A DNA stretch of 64,000 bases from Xanthomonas vesicatoria ATCC 35937 (GCF_001908725.1 NZ_CP018725.1:3720001-3784000); one strand, 5' to 3'; shown: positions 42,106 through 53,433, counted from the stretch's first letter. The notes: generated from the letters alone by a model not told the origin. A program made the numbers and translations.

Positions 42106-44760
42106 ATGCGAACCTTCGCTGTTGCCCGTCTTTCGCGGACGGGCCTGTCTCTTTCCATTTCCACCTTGCTGCTGTCCGGCGCCGCGATGGCGCAGTCGAC
42201 CGGCAGCGATGCCGCTGGCGGCAGCAGCAGTTCCAGTGCCGCCGCCGTTGCGCCCAAGCAACTCGACCAGGTCGTGGTACGCGGCGAATACATCCCCGAA
42301 CCGATGCTGCAGACCTCCGAAGTGGCCTCCTTCGTCACCCGTGAGGACATGGAGCGCACTGGCGACAGCAGCGCTGCGGTCGCGCTGACGCGCGTCACCG
42401 GCCTGAGCCTGTCGCGCGGTAAATACGTGTACGTGCGCGGACTGGGCGAGCGCTATTCGTCGGCGTTGTTCAATGGCTCGCCGTTGCCCAGCCCCGAGCC
42501 GATGCAGCGCGTGGTGCCGCTGGATCTGTTTCCCAGCGACGTGCTGCAAAGCGTGACCGTGCAGAAAACCTATTCGGCCGATTATCCGGGCGAATTCGGC
42601 GGCGGCGTGATCGACCTGCAATCGATGACGGTGCCGGACAAACCGTTTCTGTCGCTCACCGTGGGTGGTGGCGCCAATAGCGTCAGTACCGGCGAGAAGG
42701 GGCTGACCTACTACGGCTCCGGCGATGACGAGTGGGGCTTTGATGATGGCGCGCGCAAGCAGCCTGCCGCGTTGCGCGATGCAATCCGTACCGGGCGTCG
42801 CGTGGACCTGGGCAGTTTTTCGCGCGATGACATCCGCCGCATCGGCCGCAGCATGAACAACGCCAACCTGTATGTGCTGCAGGAAAAGGACAGTGTCGAT
42901 CCTGACGTCAATGTCGGCGGCAGCGCCGGCTACAGTCTGGACATCGGCGAGGCCAAGCTGGGCATCCTGGCGGTCGCCAGCTACGACAACGAATGGCGCA
43001 CCCGTACCGGCAAGCAGCAGGACGGCATCTTTGTCGGCGACAGCGTGGAGTTCAATTCCAACTACGACTTTGCGACCACGCGCAACAACGTGCGTACCAA
43101 CGGCATGCTGGGCCTGGGCTGGGAATACGGCCGCCACACCATCGGCTGGACCACATTGTATGTGCACGATGCACTGAAGGTGGCGCGCAGTCGCGCCGGC
43201 CGCGACGAACTGGCCGGTTTCGATGTGCGCGACGACAACACCGAGTGGTACGAGCGCCAGCTGATCAACAACCAGCTGCGCGGCACGCATGCGTTCGGCG
43301 AGTACGACGACCTCAAGATCGAATGGCGCGCCGCGGTGGCCAATGCCAGTCGCGATGTGCCGTACGAGACCGGCATTCGCTACGAGTTGCTGGATGGCTA
43401 CTGGGCGCACGATGCATCGCGCGTGCAGAACTACACACGTTTCAGCAAGGTCGACGACAAAGTGGCCAGCGGCGGCGTGGATGTGACCTGGCGTTTGCCG
43501 ATCGAGCACGACATCACCGTCAAGGGTGGGCTGGCATATCTGGACAACGACCGTACCGCGTGGAGTCGCGAGTTCCGCTTTCTGGCGCTGGACGGCCCGT
43601 TGCCGTTCTTGAACCAGTATCATCGGGTGGATTACCTGATCTCCGATTACAACCTCAGCAACGATCTGCTGCGACTACGCGAGACCACCGGCAGTTTTGG
43701 TGCGGCCGCGTACGACGCGACGCTGAAGGTCAAGGCCGCCTACCTGCAGGCCGAAGGCGAAATCGTGCCGACCCTGCGTGCCACGGTTGGCGTGCGTTAT
43801 GAAGACGCCACTCAGGCAGTGCATCCCTACGACATCTTCAGCGGCGTGCGCCAGGACAGCGTGGCACCGTTGCAGAACAGCTACGCGCTGCCATCGGCCA
43901 CGGTCACCTGGAACTTTGCCGACAACCAGCAGCTGCGCTTCGGTGCGTCCAAGACCATCGCGCGGCCGCAGTTCCGCGAAATGGCGCCGCAGCAGTATCT
44001 GGACCCGGATATCGACCGCCAGTTCTTCGGCAACCCGTTCCTGATCGACAGTGAACTGGTCAATCTGGATGCGCGCTACGAATGGTTCTTCGAACCGGGC
44101 CAGTACGTCACCGTCGGTGCGTTCTACAAGAACATCGACAAGCCGATCGAAGCCATCGTCAACGACGCGCCCGGTGGCGGCATCGTGCAGAGCTTCATCA
44201 ACGCGCCCAAGGCCACGTTGTACGGCATCGAGCTGGACGCCAAGAAGTATCTGGACGTGCCGGTCGCGGCCGACTGGTGGGGCGACAAGCGCCTGTTCGT
44301 GTCCGGTAACTACACGCGTACCAAGTCCGAGGTGAGCGCGAGTGCCGGCGACACCGTGCAGCCGTTCGGCTTCAGCGCACCGGTGCAGGCCAACCTGTTC
44401 ATTCGCGACGGCTCGGCACTGCAGGGGCAGTCTGACGACATCGCCAACCTGCAGATCGGTGTAGAGAGCGAAAGCACGCACAGCCAGGCGACATTGATCG
44501 CCAACTACGTAGGCGAGCGTATCTCTGCGCGCGGCCGCCCGGGACAGCCGGACTACATCGACAAGCCGGGCACCTCGCTGGACCTGGTGATCAAGAAGGG
44601 CCTGGTGTGGTCGGGCGATACATTGTCGGTGAACGTTGCCGCACGCAATCTGCTCAAGACCAAGTACCAGGAGTTCCAGCGCGTGGGCAGCAACCGGGTA
44701 GATCTGTACACCTACCAGCCCGGCATCAGCTATGACATCAGTGTGACAGCGCGTTTCTGA
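42106..44760 (+). CDS. TonB-dependent outer-membrane receptor of the xcs locus
   Basis: An 884-residue receptor with a signal peptide (cleavage near AMA, residue about 27), a low-complexity Ser/Ala stretch and a plug domain (LDQVVVRGEYIPEPM... LGERYSSALFNGSPLPSPEPMQRVVPLDLFPSDVLQ). The barrel ends in DISVTARF with the expected C-terminal Phe. The 'YVYVRGLGERYSSALFNG' plug type is the one found in large proteobacterial receptors with unknown, often polymeric or protein-bound ligands. It lies between the lipoprotein gene and xcsC, a linkage kept in several xcs-type loci. A terminator separates it from xcsC, so control can differ. Confidence 0.9.
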   Translation: MRTFAVARLSRTGLSLSISTLLLSGAAMAQSTGSDAAGGSSSSSAAAVAPKQLDQVVVRGEYIPEPMLQTSEVASFVTREDMERTGDSSAAVALTRVTGLSLSRGKYVYVRGLGERYSSALFNGSPLPSPEPMQRVVPLDLFPSDVLQSVTVQKTYSADYPGEFGGGVIDLQSMTVPDKPFLSLTVGGGANSVSTGEKGLTYYGSGDDEWGFDDGARKQPAALRDAIRTGRRVDLGSFSRDDIRRIGRSMNNANLYVLQEKDSVDPDVNVGGSAGYSLDIGEAKLGILAVASYDNEWRTRTGKQQDGIFVGDSVEFNSNYDFATTRNNVRTNGMLGLGWEYGRHTIGWTTLYVHDALKVARSRAGRDELAGFDVRDDNTEWYERQLINNQLRGTHAFGEYDDLKIEWRAAVANASRDVPYETGIRYELLDGYWAHDASRVQNYTRFSKVDDKVASGGVDVTWRLPIEHDITVKGGLAYLDNDRTAWSREFRFLALDGPLPFLNQYHRVDYLISDYNLSNDLLRLRETTGSFGAAAYDATLKVKAAYLQAEGEIVPTLRATVGVRYEDATQAVHPYDIFSGVRQDSVAPLQNSYALPSATVTWNFADNQQLRFGASKTIARPQFREMAPQQYLDPDIDRQFFGNPFLIDSELVNLDARYEWFFEPGQYVTVGAFYKNIDKPIEAIVNDAPGGGIVQSFINAPKATLYGIELDAKKYLDVPVAADWWGDKRLFVSGNYTRTKSEVSASAGDTVQPFGFSAPVQANLFIRDGSALQGQSDDIANLQIGVESESTHSQATLIANYVGERISARGRPGQPDYIDKPGTSLDLVIKKGLVWSGDTLSVNVAARNLLKTKYQEFQRVGSNRVDLYTYQPGISYDISVTARF

Positions 44761-44781
44761 TCCATCAGGCGCCTGCAGGAT

Positions 44782-44824
44782 CGCAAATGCCCGCTGTGCT
44801 TCGCATGGCGGGCGTTTGCGTTTT
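44782..44824 (+). terminator. Intrinsic terminator between the receptor gene and xcsC
   Basis: Bases 44782-44794 pair with 44808-44820 over 13 positions with one G-U pair, followed by TTTT. It would end the lipoprotein-receptor transcript before xcsC. Confidence 0.85.
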
Positions 44825-44830
44825 GCCGCA

Positions 44831-44897
44831 TGTCGGGGTGTGTCTGCTTGTGTCATCGGTTTCTTCTAACTGACACATTGCTGCCGCATTCTGTCAT
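44831..44897 (+). promoter_or_regulatory. TGTC repeat array upstream of xcsC
   Basis: TGTCG at 44831, TGTCT at 44841 and TGTCA at 44851 follow at exact 10-base intervals; TGACAC at 44871-44876 forms an inverted repeat with GTGTCA at 44850-44855, and CTGTCAT stands at 44891-44897. One helical turn per repeat suggests binding of a regulator on one DNA face. The spacing is one base short of the PhoB box. Confidence 0.45.
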
Positions 44898-44919
44898 CCG
44901 ATCGCAATCCTCAAGACGG

Positions 44920-45732
44920 ATGTCCGCTTTGCACCGCGCCTTGCCCCCGTTGACCACCGTCATGTCGTCGCATGCCGTGCGTACGGCACTGGTCTGTGCG
45001 CTGGTCGCGTTACTGGCCCTGCAAGGGCTGCGTTTGCTGTGGTTGGTGATTACCCCGGTCGGTCCGGTGGGTCGAGCGCAGCCCGCCGCAGCGACCGCAG
45101 CCGACCTGTCTGCATTACGCCGCGACGTGTTCAATCGCAGCGTCGCCGACAGCACTGGCGATGGTGTGGTGCTGCACGGTGTACGCGCCGGTGCCACGCA
45201 GGCAGCGGCATACCTGAGTCTTGGCGATGGCCGGCAAGGTGCCTACCGCGTCGGCGATACAGTGATGCCGGGCGTGGTGTTGCAAGCGGTCGCCGCCGAT
45301 CACGTGCTGCTGCGGACCGGCAGCGGCATGCGCCGCCTGCCGCTGTTCGATGCGGTACCGCAGGCGATTGCAACGACGCCATCCGCAGCGAACACAGCGG
45401 CAGGCAATGCATCCGGCGTGATGTCCAACGTGGGCAACGCGACGGCAGCGGCAGGCGCAACCGCGGTCGACCCGCAACAGTTGCTCACTAGCGCCGGCCT
45501 GCGTGCAAGCGAGGACGGCAGTGGTTTCACCGTCATGCCGCGCGGCGATGGCGCGCTGTTGCGCCAGGCCGGCCTGGCGGCAGGCGATGTGCTGACCCAG
45601 ATCAACGGCCGCACGCTCGATGCCGAACACCTGCGCGAGTTGCAGGACGAACTGCGCGATGGCCAGGCGGCCACGCTGACGTATCGCCGCGACGGCCAGA
45701 CCCACACCATGACCTTGAAGCGCCCGCAATGA
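44920..45732 (+). CDS. xcsC: Type II secretion system protein C
   Basis: A 270-residue inner-membrane protein that links the inner-membrane platform to the secretin. A membrane helix lies at about residues 20-45 (VRTALVCALVALLALQGLRLLWLVI). The HR domain occupies about 70-150 with the LSLGDGRQGAYRVGDTVMPGVVLQAV pattern. After an Ala-rich linker a PDZ-like domain follows (about 185-270, LLRQAGLAAGDVLTQINGRTLD). Starts at 44830 and 44962 are also open; 44920 follows the TGTC array and gives a short cytoplasmic tail. It overlaps xcsD by 4 bases and heads the twelve-gene xcs operon. Confidence 0.88.
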   Translation: MSALHRALPPLTTVMSSHAVRTALVCALVALLALQGLRLLWLVITPVGPVGRAQPAAATAADLSALRRDVFNRSVADSTGDGVVLHGVRAGATQAAAYLSLGDGRQGAYRVGDTVMPGVVLQAVAADHVLLRTGSGMRRLPLFDAVPQAIATTPSAANTAAGNASGVMSNVGNATAAAGATAVDPQQLLTSAGLRASEDGSGFTVMPRGDGALLRQAGLAAGDVLTQINGRTLDAEHLRELQDELRDGQAATLTYRRDGQTHTMTLKRPQ

Positions 45733-47798
45733 GTGTTGTTCGCCCCTTCTGGCTCTTGTCGGCCACGTTGCTGTGCGTGTGCGCCGTGACGCCGGCCGTC
45801 GCGTTGCAGGCCGCCGACGCGCCTGCGGTACGGCTGCAGGACGTGGACCTGCGCGCCTTCATCCAGGATGTCTCGCGTGCCACCGGCATCACCTTCATCG
45901 TGGACACGCGTGTGCAGGGCACGGTCAACGTGGCGCGCGCGCAGGCGATGAGCGAAGCCGACCTGCTTGGCATGCTGCTGGCGGTGTTGCGCGCCAACGG
46001 CTTGATTGCGGTGTCCAGTGGTCCGTCGACGTATCGCATCATTCCCGACGACACCGCCGCGCAACAGCCCGGCAGTGCCGCCAGCGGCAATCTGGGTTTT
46101 GCCACGCAGGTGTTCACGCTGCAGCGCGTGGATGCGCGCAGCGCGGCAGAGATCCTCAAGCCGCTGATCGGGCGCGGCGGTGTGATCATGGCGATGCCGC
46201 AGGGCAATAGCCTGTTGATCGCCGACTACGCGGACAACCTGCGCCGCATTCGCGGGCTGGTGGCGCAGATCGATACCGACCGCGCGGCGATCGACACGGT
46301 GACCTTGCGCAATAGCTCCGCGCAGGAGCTGGCACGCACATTGACCTCACTGTTCGGCCAGGCAGGCGAGCGCAGCGCGGTGCTGTCGGTGTTGCCGGTT
46401 GAAAGCAGCAATTCATTGATCGTGCGTGGCGACCCGGCGCTGGTGCAGCGCGTGGTGCGCACCGCGATGGATCTGGATGGGCGCGCCGAACGCCGCGGCG
46501 ATGTCAGCGTTGTGCGGCTGCAACACGCCAGCGCCGAGCAACTGCTGCCGGTGCTGCAACAGTTGGTCGGGCAGACGCCGGGCAATGAGGGGCAAGCCGC
46601 GCAGGACACGCGCTCCACTGCCGTGGATGTGGCGGCCGCCGCCGGCGCCGCACAGACCCAGGTGATTGCGCCCGCCGCCGGCAAGCGCCCGGTGATCGTG
46701 CGCTACCCGGGCTCCAACGCCCTGATCATCAATGCCGACCCGGAAACCCAGCGCGCCTTGATGGATGTGATCCGACAGCTGGACGTGCATCGCGAGCAGG
46801 TGCTGGTGGAGGCGATCGTGGTGGAGATTTCCGACACCGCGGCCAAGCGCTTGGGCGTGCAGCTGCTGCTGGCCGGCCGCAACGGCACCGTGCCGTTGAT
46901 CGCCACGCAATATAGCGGCGCATCGCCGGGCATTGTGCCGCTGGCCGCAGCGGCGTCCGGTACGCGCAGCGGCAATGACGATGACGATTCGGTGCTGGAA
47001 CAGGCGCGCAATGTGGCCGCGCAATCGTTGCTGGGGTTGAGCGGTGGCCTGATCGGCCTGGCCGGGCAAAGCAACGATGCGGTGTTCGGCATGATCATCG
47101 ATGCGGTCAAGAGCGACACCGGCTCCAACCTGTTGTCCACGCCATCGATCATGACGCTGGACAACGAACAGGCGCGCATCCTGGTGGGCCAGGAAGTGCC
47201 GATCACCACCGGCGAAGTGCTGGGCGCGGCCAACGACAACCCGTTCCGCACCATCCAGCGCCAGGACGTGGGCGTGGAGCTGGAAGTGCGCCCGCAGATC
47301 AATACCGCCGGCGGCATTACCCTTGCGATCAAGCAGGAGGTCTCGGCCATTGCCGGGCCGGTGAGCGCGCAGTCGTCGGAACTGGTGTTCAACAAGCGCC
47401 AGATCGAAACCCGCGTGGTGGTGGAAAACGGCGCCATCGTCGCGCTCGGTGGACTGCTGGACCAGAACGACCGCCAGACCGTGGAGAAGGTGCCATTGCT
47501 GGGCGACGTGCCGGGCCTGGGCGCGTTGTTCCGGCACAAGTCGCGCAACCGCGACAAGACCAACCTGATGGTGTTCATCCGCCCGACCATCATCCGCGAT
47601 GCGGCCGATGCGCAGCGCATGACTGCGCCGCGCTACAACTACCTGCGCGACCGCCAGCTGGCCGATGGCGACCCGGAAGCGGCGCTCGATGCGCTGGTGC
47701 GCGATTATTTGCGCGCGCAGCCGCCGCAATTGCCGGCCGGGCCGTCGCCGGCGCCGGCAGCGACGCCCGCACCCAGCCCGCGCCCCGTGCAGCGCTGA
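45729..47798 (+). CDS. xcsD: Type II secretion system secretin D
   Basis: A 689-residue outer-membrane secretin. A signal peptide (residues 1-25) is followed by N0 and N1-N3 domains (repeated VVRLQHASAEQLLPVLQQLVG-type units) and the secretin core with the signature VPLLGDVPGLGALFRHKSRNRDKTNLMVFIRPTII. It forms the gated channel through which folded proteins leave the cell. The tail after about 655 is Pro/Ala-rich and no S-domain is evident, so a pilotin may not be needed. It overlaps xcsC by 4 bases and ends 4 bases before xcsE. Confidence 0.95.
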   Translation: MSVVRPFWLLSATLLCVCAVTPAVALQAADAPAVRLQDVDLRAFIQDVSRATGITFIVDTRVQGTVNVARAQAMSEADLLGMLLAVLRANGLIAVSSGPSTYRIIPDDTAAQQPGSAASGNLGFATQVFTLQRVDARSAAEILKPLIGRGGVIMAMPQGNSLLIADYADNLRRIRGLVAQIDTDRAAIDTVTLRNSSAQELARTLTSLFGQAGERSAVLSVLPVESSNSLIVRGDPALVQRVVRTAMDLDGRAERRGDVSVVRLQHASAEQLLPVLQQLVGQTPGNEGQAAQDTRSTAVDVAAAAGAAQTQVIAPAAGKRPVIVRYPGSNALIINADPETQRALMDVIRQLDVHREQVLVEAIVVEISDTAAKRLGVQLLLAGRNGTVPLIATQYSGASPGIVPLAAAASGTRSGNDDDDSVLEQARNVAAQSLLGLSGGLIGLAGQSNDAVFGMIIDAVKSDTGSNLLSTPSIMTLDNEQARILVGQEVPITTGEVLGAANDNPFRTIQRQDVGVELEVRPQINTAGGITLAIKQEVSAIAGPVSAQSSELVFNKRQIETRVVVENGAIVALGGLLDQNDRQTVEKVPLLGDVPGLGALFRHKSRNRDKTNLMVFIRPTIIRDAADAQRMTAPRYNYLRDRQLADGDPEAALDALVRDYLRAQPPQLPAGPSPAPAATPAPSPRPVQR

Positions 47799-47802
47799 TG
47801 CC

Positions 47803-49282
<1,480 letters not shown>

Positions 49283-49296
<14 letters not shown>

Positions 49297-50482
49297 GTAC
49301 ACCGTGCTCGACCTGCACGGGCGCAGCCGCCAGGGCGTGATCCGTGCCGACAGCGTGCACAGTGCACGCGCGCAGCTGGAGCATCGCCAGTGGGTGCCGG
49401 TGCGCATCGACGCCGCGGCCGCTGCAACCACGGCCGTGCGTGCGGCTCGCTTCAGCGGCAAGGATCTGGTGTTGTTCACGCGCCAACTGTCGACGCTGGT
49501 GGAAACCGCGCCGTTGGAAGAAGCCCTGCGCACCATCGGTACGCAATCGGAACGGCGCGGCGTGCGCCGCGTCACCAGCCAGACGCATGGCTTGGTGGTG
49601 GAAGGCTTCCGCTTGTCCGATGCGATGGCGCGCCAGGGCAATGCATTTCCGCCGTTGTATCGCGCCATGGTGGCCGCAGGCGAAAGCGCCGGCGCCTTGC
49701 CGCAGGTGCTCGAGCGCTTGGCCGATCTGCTCGAGCGGCAGGCGCAGGTGCGCAGCAAGCTGCAGTCCGCCTTGGTCTACCCGGCCGCGCTGGCGTTGAC
49801 GGCCGGGGCGGTGGTGATCGTATTGATGACCTTCGTCGTGCCCAAGGTGGTGGACCAGTTCGATTCGATGGGGCGCGCCCTGCCATGGCTGACGCGCGCG
49901 GTGATCGCGGTGTCGAATTTCCTGCTGCATGCCAGCATTCCGCTTCTGGTTGCGTTGGTGATTGCCGTGATCGCTGCGCTGCGGCTGCTCAAACGCCCGG
50001 CACTGCGGCTGGCCGCAGATCGCGCGCTCCTGCGTGCGCCGTTGCTTGGCCGGTTGATCCGCGACCTGCATGCCGCGCGTATGGCGCGCACGCTGGCGAT
50101 CATGGTCAACAGCGGCCTGCCGCTGATGGAAGGGTTGATGATCGCCGCACGCACCGTGGACAACCGCGCATTGCGGCTGGCCACCGACAGCATGGTCACC
50201 GCCATCCGCGAGGGCGGCAGTCTGGCCGCGGCGATGAAGCGCGCCGGCGTGTTCCCGCCCACGCTGTTGTACATGGCCTCCAGCGGCGAAAAAGGCGGGC
50301 GCCTGGCGCCGATGCTGGAACGCGCCGCCGATTATCTGGAGCGTGAGTTCGAATCGTTCACCACCGCGGCGATGAGCCTGCTGGAGCCGGCCATCATCGT
50401 GCTGCTCGGTGGCGTGGTGGCGGTGATCGTGCTGTCGATCCTGTTGCCCATCCTGCAATTCAACACCCTCGCGCTTGGCTGA
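49283..50482 (+). CDS. xcsF: Type II secretion system inner-membrane platform protein F
   Basis: A 399-residue polytopic protein with two repeated GspF domains (about 65-190 and 268-390) and three membrane helices. Typical stretches are LVLFTRQLSTLVETAPLEEAL, VYPAALALTAGAVVIVLMTFVVPKV and the second-copy ARTLAIMVNSGLPLMEGLMIA. It docks the XcsE ATPase and the growing pseudopilus. It overlaps xcsE by 14 bases and ends 27 bases before xcsG. Confidence 0.95.
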
Positions 50483-50509
50483 GCGCGGCCGCTTTCTTCG
50501 GAGATCCAC

Positions 50510-50974
50510 ATGCAGTCCATCCAATGTCGTGCACTCGCCGGCTCATCTGTCTCGCGCAGTGGCGTGCGCGGTTTCACCCTGGTCGAGTTGATGGTGGTGA
50601 TCGTCATCATCGGCCTGCTGGCCACCGTGGTGATGATCAACGTGATGCCCAGCCAGGACCGCGCCATGGTCGAAAAGGCACGCGCGGATGTCGCGGTGCT
50701 GGAGCAGGCACTGGAAACCTACCGCCTGGACAACCTCACCTATCCGACCACCGAGCAGGGCTTGCAGGCCTTGCTCAACCCACCGAGCGGCCTGACCCGG
50801 CCGGAGCGCTATCGGCAGGGCGGTTACATCCGCCGGTTGCCGGAAGACCCGTGGGGTCACGCGTATCACTACCGCCGCCCGGGCCGAAACGGTGGCTTCG
50901 ATGTCTACTCGTTCGGTGCCGACGGCGCCGAAGGTGGCGATGCCGACAATGCCGACATCGGCAACTGGCGCTGA
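50510..50974 (+). CDS. xcsG: Major pseudopilin G
   Basis: A 154-residue prepilin with the cleavage motif RG^FTLVELMVV (cut after Gly about 22), Glu at +5, a long N-terminal helix and the GspG globular domain. The conserved YPTTEQGLQALL and a calcium-binding C-terminal loop (YSFGADGAEGGDADNADIGNW) are clear. It polymerises into the pseudopilus that pushes substrates through XcsD. No prepilin peptidase gene is in this window, so one must act from elsewhere. Confidence 0.96.
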   Translation: MQSIQCRALAGSSVSRSGVRGFTLVELMVVIVIIGLLATVVMINVMPSQDRAMVEKARADVAVLEQALETYRLDNLTYPTTEQGLQALLNPPSGLTRPERYRQGGYIRRLPEDPWGHAYHYRRPGRNGGFDVYSFGADGAEGGDADNADIGNWR

Positions 50975-50983
50975 GGTGCCGCT

Positions 50984-51484
50984 GTGCTGACTGTGGCACC
51001 CGGGGGGCAGTGCGCAGCGTTGCGCAGCCGGTGCGCACGCATGCGCGGCTTCACCCTGCTCGAGCTGCTGGCGGTGCTGGTGATCACCGTCCTTGCCAGC
51101 ACTCTGGTGGTGATGACCTTGCCGGACACGCGGCAGGATCTGCACGATCAGGCCGACAGGCTGGCCAGCGCGCTGGCTAATGCCCGCGACGAAGCGATCC
51201 TGAGCCTGCGCATGGTCGAGGTGACCATCGATGCGGGCGGTTATGCATTCCGTCGTCAGGCGCAACAGCGGTGGGTTGCGCTGGACGAGACGCCGTTCGC
51301 CGCCACGCGCTGGCCGGCCGGCGTGCAGGCGCAGTTTCCGGTTGGCGGCACCCAGCTGAGCGTGCGCTTCGACCCGACCGGTGCGGCCACGCCACAACGC
51401 ATCGCGCTGGCCGATGGGCAGCAACAGTTGCAGGTGACGGTGGATGCCGCCGGTGTGGTGCGAGTCGATGCGCCGCGTCGATAA
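50984..51484 (+). CDS. xcsH: Minor pseudopilin H
   Basis: A 166-residue prepilin with RG^FTLLELLAVLVITVLAS at about residues 21-40 and a GspH-type beta-rich C-terminal domain. It starts with GTG at 50984, 9 bases after xcsG; an ATG at 51041 would leave only a two-residue leader before the cleavage Gly and is less likely. It overlaps xcsI by 17 bases. Confidence 0.88.
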   Translation: MLTVAPGGQCAALRSRCARMRGFTLLELLAVLVITVLASTLVVMTLPDTRQDLHDQADRLASALANARDEAILSLRMVEVTIDAGGYAFRRQAQQRWVALDETPFAATRWPAGVQAQFPVGGTQLSVRFDPTGAATPQRIALADGQQQLQVTVDAAGVVRVDAPRR

Positions 51485-51845
51485 CCACTGCGCCTGTGCC
51501 GGTTTTTCGCTGCTTGAGCTGATGGTCGCCTTGGCCATCTTCGGCATGGCGGTGGTCGGGTTGTTGAATCTGTCGGGCGAGAGCACGCGCACGGCGGTGG
51601 TGCTGGAAGAGCGCACGCTGGCCGCGTTGGTTGCAGAAAATCAGGCGATCGAGGCGATGCTGGCGCCGGACAATGCCGCAGTGGCGCCTGCACAAGGCCA
51701 GGACACACTGGGTGGCCGTCGTTGGGACTGGCAGCGTCAGGCGGTGCCGGCAAGCGCTGGCATGGTGCGTATCGAGGTGCGCGTGCGCGCCGCAGGGCAA
51801 GCGCAGCAGATCGCCAGCCTGAGCACATTGCGGAGCGTGCAATGA
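51468..51845 (+). CDS. xcsI: Minor pseudopilin I
   Basis: A 125-residue prepilin with AG^FSLLELMVALAIFGMAVVGLLNL at about residues 12-35, the pattern of GspI. With XcsJ and XcsK it is expected to form the pseudopilus tip. Its start lies inside the end of xcsH and its stop overlaps xcsJ by 4 bases. Confidence 0.9.
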   Translation: MRRVDNHCACAGFSLLELMVALAIFGMAVVGLLNLSGESTRTAVVLEERTLAALVAENQAIEAMLAPDNAAVAPAQGQDTLGGRRWDWQRQAVPASAGMVRIEVRVRAAGQAQQIASLSTLRSVQ

Positions 51846-52444
51846 GCCGCACGCGCCGCATGCAGGGCTTCACCCTGATCGAACTGCTGGTAGCGCTGGC
51901 GGTTTTCGCGCTGGTGGCCACCTCCGCAGTGGTGGTGATGCGGCAAAGCATCGATCAGCGCGATGCGGTGCGTGCGCGCCTGCAGCAGGTACGCGATCTT
52001 CAACTGGCCCATGGCCTGCTGCGCAGCGATCTGCAACAGGCTGCGGTACGGCGCACCCGCAACAGCGATGGGAGCGCCGCGCGCACTGCGTTACTTGCAC
52101 GTGCGCCCGGCACCCAAGGCCCGTTGTTCGGGTTTGTGCGGCGCGGCTGGAGCAATCCGGATCAGGCGCCGCGTGCGTCGCTGCAATACGTCGAATACCG
52201 CATCGTCGATGGACGCCTGGAGCGCAGTGCGCGACCGGCGCTGGACGGTGCAGTGGCCGGGGCGCCGCAAGTGCTGCTGCGCGGTGTGCGGTCGGCCGAG
52301 GTGGCGTTCCACTATCGCGCGCAGTGGAGCGATGGCTGGAGCGGCGGGCTGGAAGCACTGCCGGATGCGCTGTCGCTGGAACTGGATCTGGAGCAATGGG
52401 GCCGCGTGCGTCAGCTGTTCCTGCTGCCGGAGGGGCGCACATGA
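51842..52444 (+). CDS. xcsJ: Minor pseudopilin J
   Basis: A 200-residue prepilin with QG^FTLIELLVALAVFALVATSAVVVM and the larger GspJ domain (ending DALSLELDLEQWGRVRQLFLLP). It overlaps xcsI and xcsK by 4 bases each (ATGA), in line with co-translation of the tip subunits. Confidence 0.93.
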   Translation: MSRTRRMQGFTLIELLVALAVFALVATSAVVVMRQSIDQRDAVRARLQQVRDLQLAHGLLRSDLQQAAVRRTRNSDGSAARTALLARAPGTQGPLFGFVRRGWSNPDQAPRASLQYVEYRIVDGRLERSARPALDGAVAGAPQVLLRGVRSAEVAFHYRAQWSDGWSGGLEALPDALSLELDLEQWGRVRQLFLLPEGRT

Positions 52445-53433
52445 GAACGCTGCACGTGCCTGCGCACCAACGCGGCGTCGCGTTGCTGACGGTGTTGTTG
52501 CTGGTGGCGGTGATGACGCTGCTGATGGTGGCGGTGTTGAACGATCTGCGCTTCGGCCTGCGCCGCAGCGGCAATGCAGAGGCGATGACGCAGGCGCAGT
52601 GGTATGCGTTGGGCAGCGAAACCGTCGCGCGGCAACGCTTGCAGGCGTTGGCCAGGCGCGACCCGCTGCGCACCACGCTGGAGGGCGGCTGGAACGACCA
52701 ACCGATCACCTTCCCGTTGGACGATGGCATGGTGAGCGTGCGGCTGCGCGATCGCGGCGGCTGCTTCAACCTCAACAGCGTGGTGATGGGCGCACCCGAG
52801 CAATGGCAGCGCAGCGACGATGGCGCCAATCAATACCTGGCGTTGCTGGACGCGTTGGGTATCGCCCCGCAACAGGCGCAGGCGCTGACCGATACGCTGG
52901 TGGACTGGATCGACAGCGACACCCAGCCGGGCACGCAAGGTGCCGAGGACGACCGCTACCTCCAGGCCGCCGTGCCGCTGCGTACCGGTGCGAGCTTGCT
53001 GGCAGGCGTCAGCGAGTTGCGCGCCATCGCCGGTTATACGCCGGCGCTTATCGCGCAGCTGCAACCGTATGTGTGTGCATTGCCCGAAGCGCGGTTGTCG
53101 CCGATCAACGTCAACACGCTACGCACCGACGATGCGCCGGTGCTGGTGGCCTTGACCGAAGGCGCGGTGGAATTGCCGGCCGCACGCCGCGTTATCGCCG
53201 CACGGCCGGCGGGCGGCTGGCGAGAGGCAGCGGTGTTCTGGAAGCAACCCGCACTCATGCAGGCGGCGTTGCCGGACGCAGTGTTTCAGCAGATCCAATT
53301 ACGCACGTCCTATTTTTCCCTCTACAGCCAGGTCGATCATGCCGGCGCGCAGGTTCTGTTGGAGGCATTGCTGCAACAGGACCCCGCCGGCCGCGTGCGG
53401 CTGGTGGCACGCCAATGGAGCCCCGACGAATGA
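52441..53433 (+). CDS. xcsK: Minor pseudopilin K
   Basis: A 330-residue protein with a prepilin-like N-terminal helix (RG^VALLTVLLLVAVMTLLMVAVL) that lacks Glu at +5, as is normal for GspK tip subunits. The GspK domain includes CFNLNSVV and LVDWIDSDTQPGTQGAEDDRY near residue 160, which matches the calcium-binding part of the family. It caps the pseudopilus. It overlaps xcsL by 4 bases. Confidence 0.93.
   Translation: MRTLHVPAHQRGVALLTVLLLVAVMTLLMVAVLNDLRFGLRRSGNAEAMTQAQWYALGSETVARQRLQALARRDPLRTTLEGGWNDQPITFPLDDGMVSVRLRDRGGCFNLNSVVMGAPEQWQRSDDGANQYLALLDALGIAPQQAQALTDTLVDWIDSDTQPGTQGAEDDRYLQAAVPLRTGASLLAGVSELRAIAGYTPALIAQLQPYVCALPEARLSPINVNTLRTDDAPVLVALTEGAVELPAARRVIAARPAGGWREAAVFWKQPALMQAALPDAVFQQIQLRTSYFSLYSQVDHAGAQVLLEALLQQDPAGRVRLVARQWSPDE

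Noticed and set aside
40444..43623. A 1059-codon open frame on the minus strand opposite the lipoprotein and TonB receptor genes
   Set aside because: It is an antisense shadow of GC-rich coding sequence: rich in His, Arg, Ala and Gly, with no motifs or ribosome binding site, while the plus strand encodes clear families.
44841..44857. A PhoB box before xcsC
   Set aside because: The TGTC units are 10 bases apart rather than 11 and match the heptamer only partly, so it is reported only as an unassigned TGTC array.
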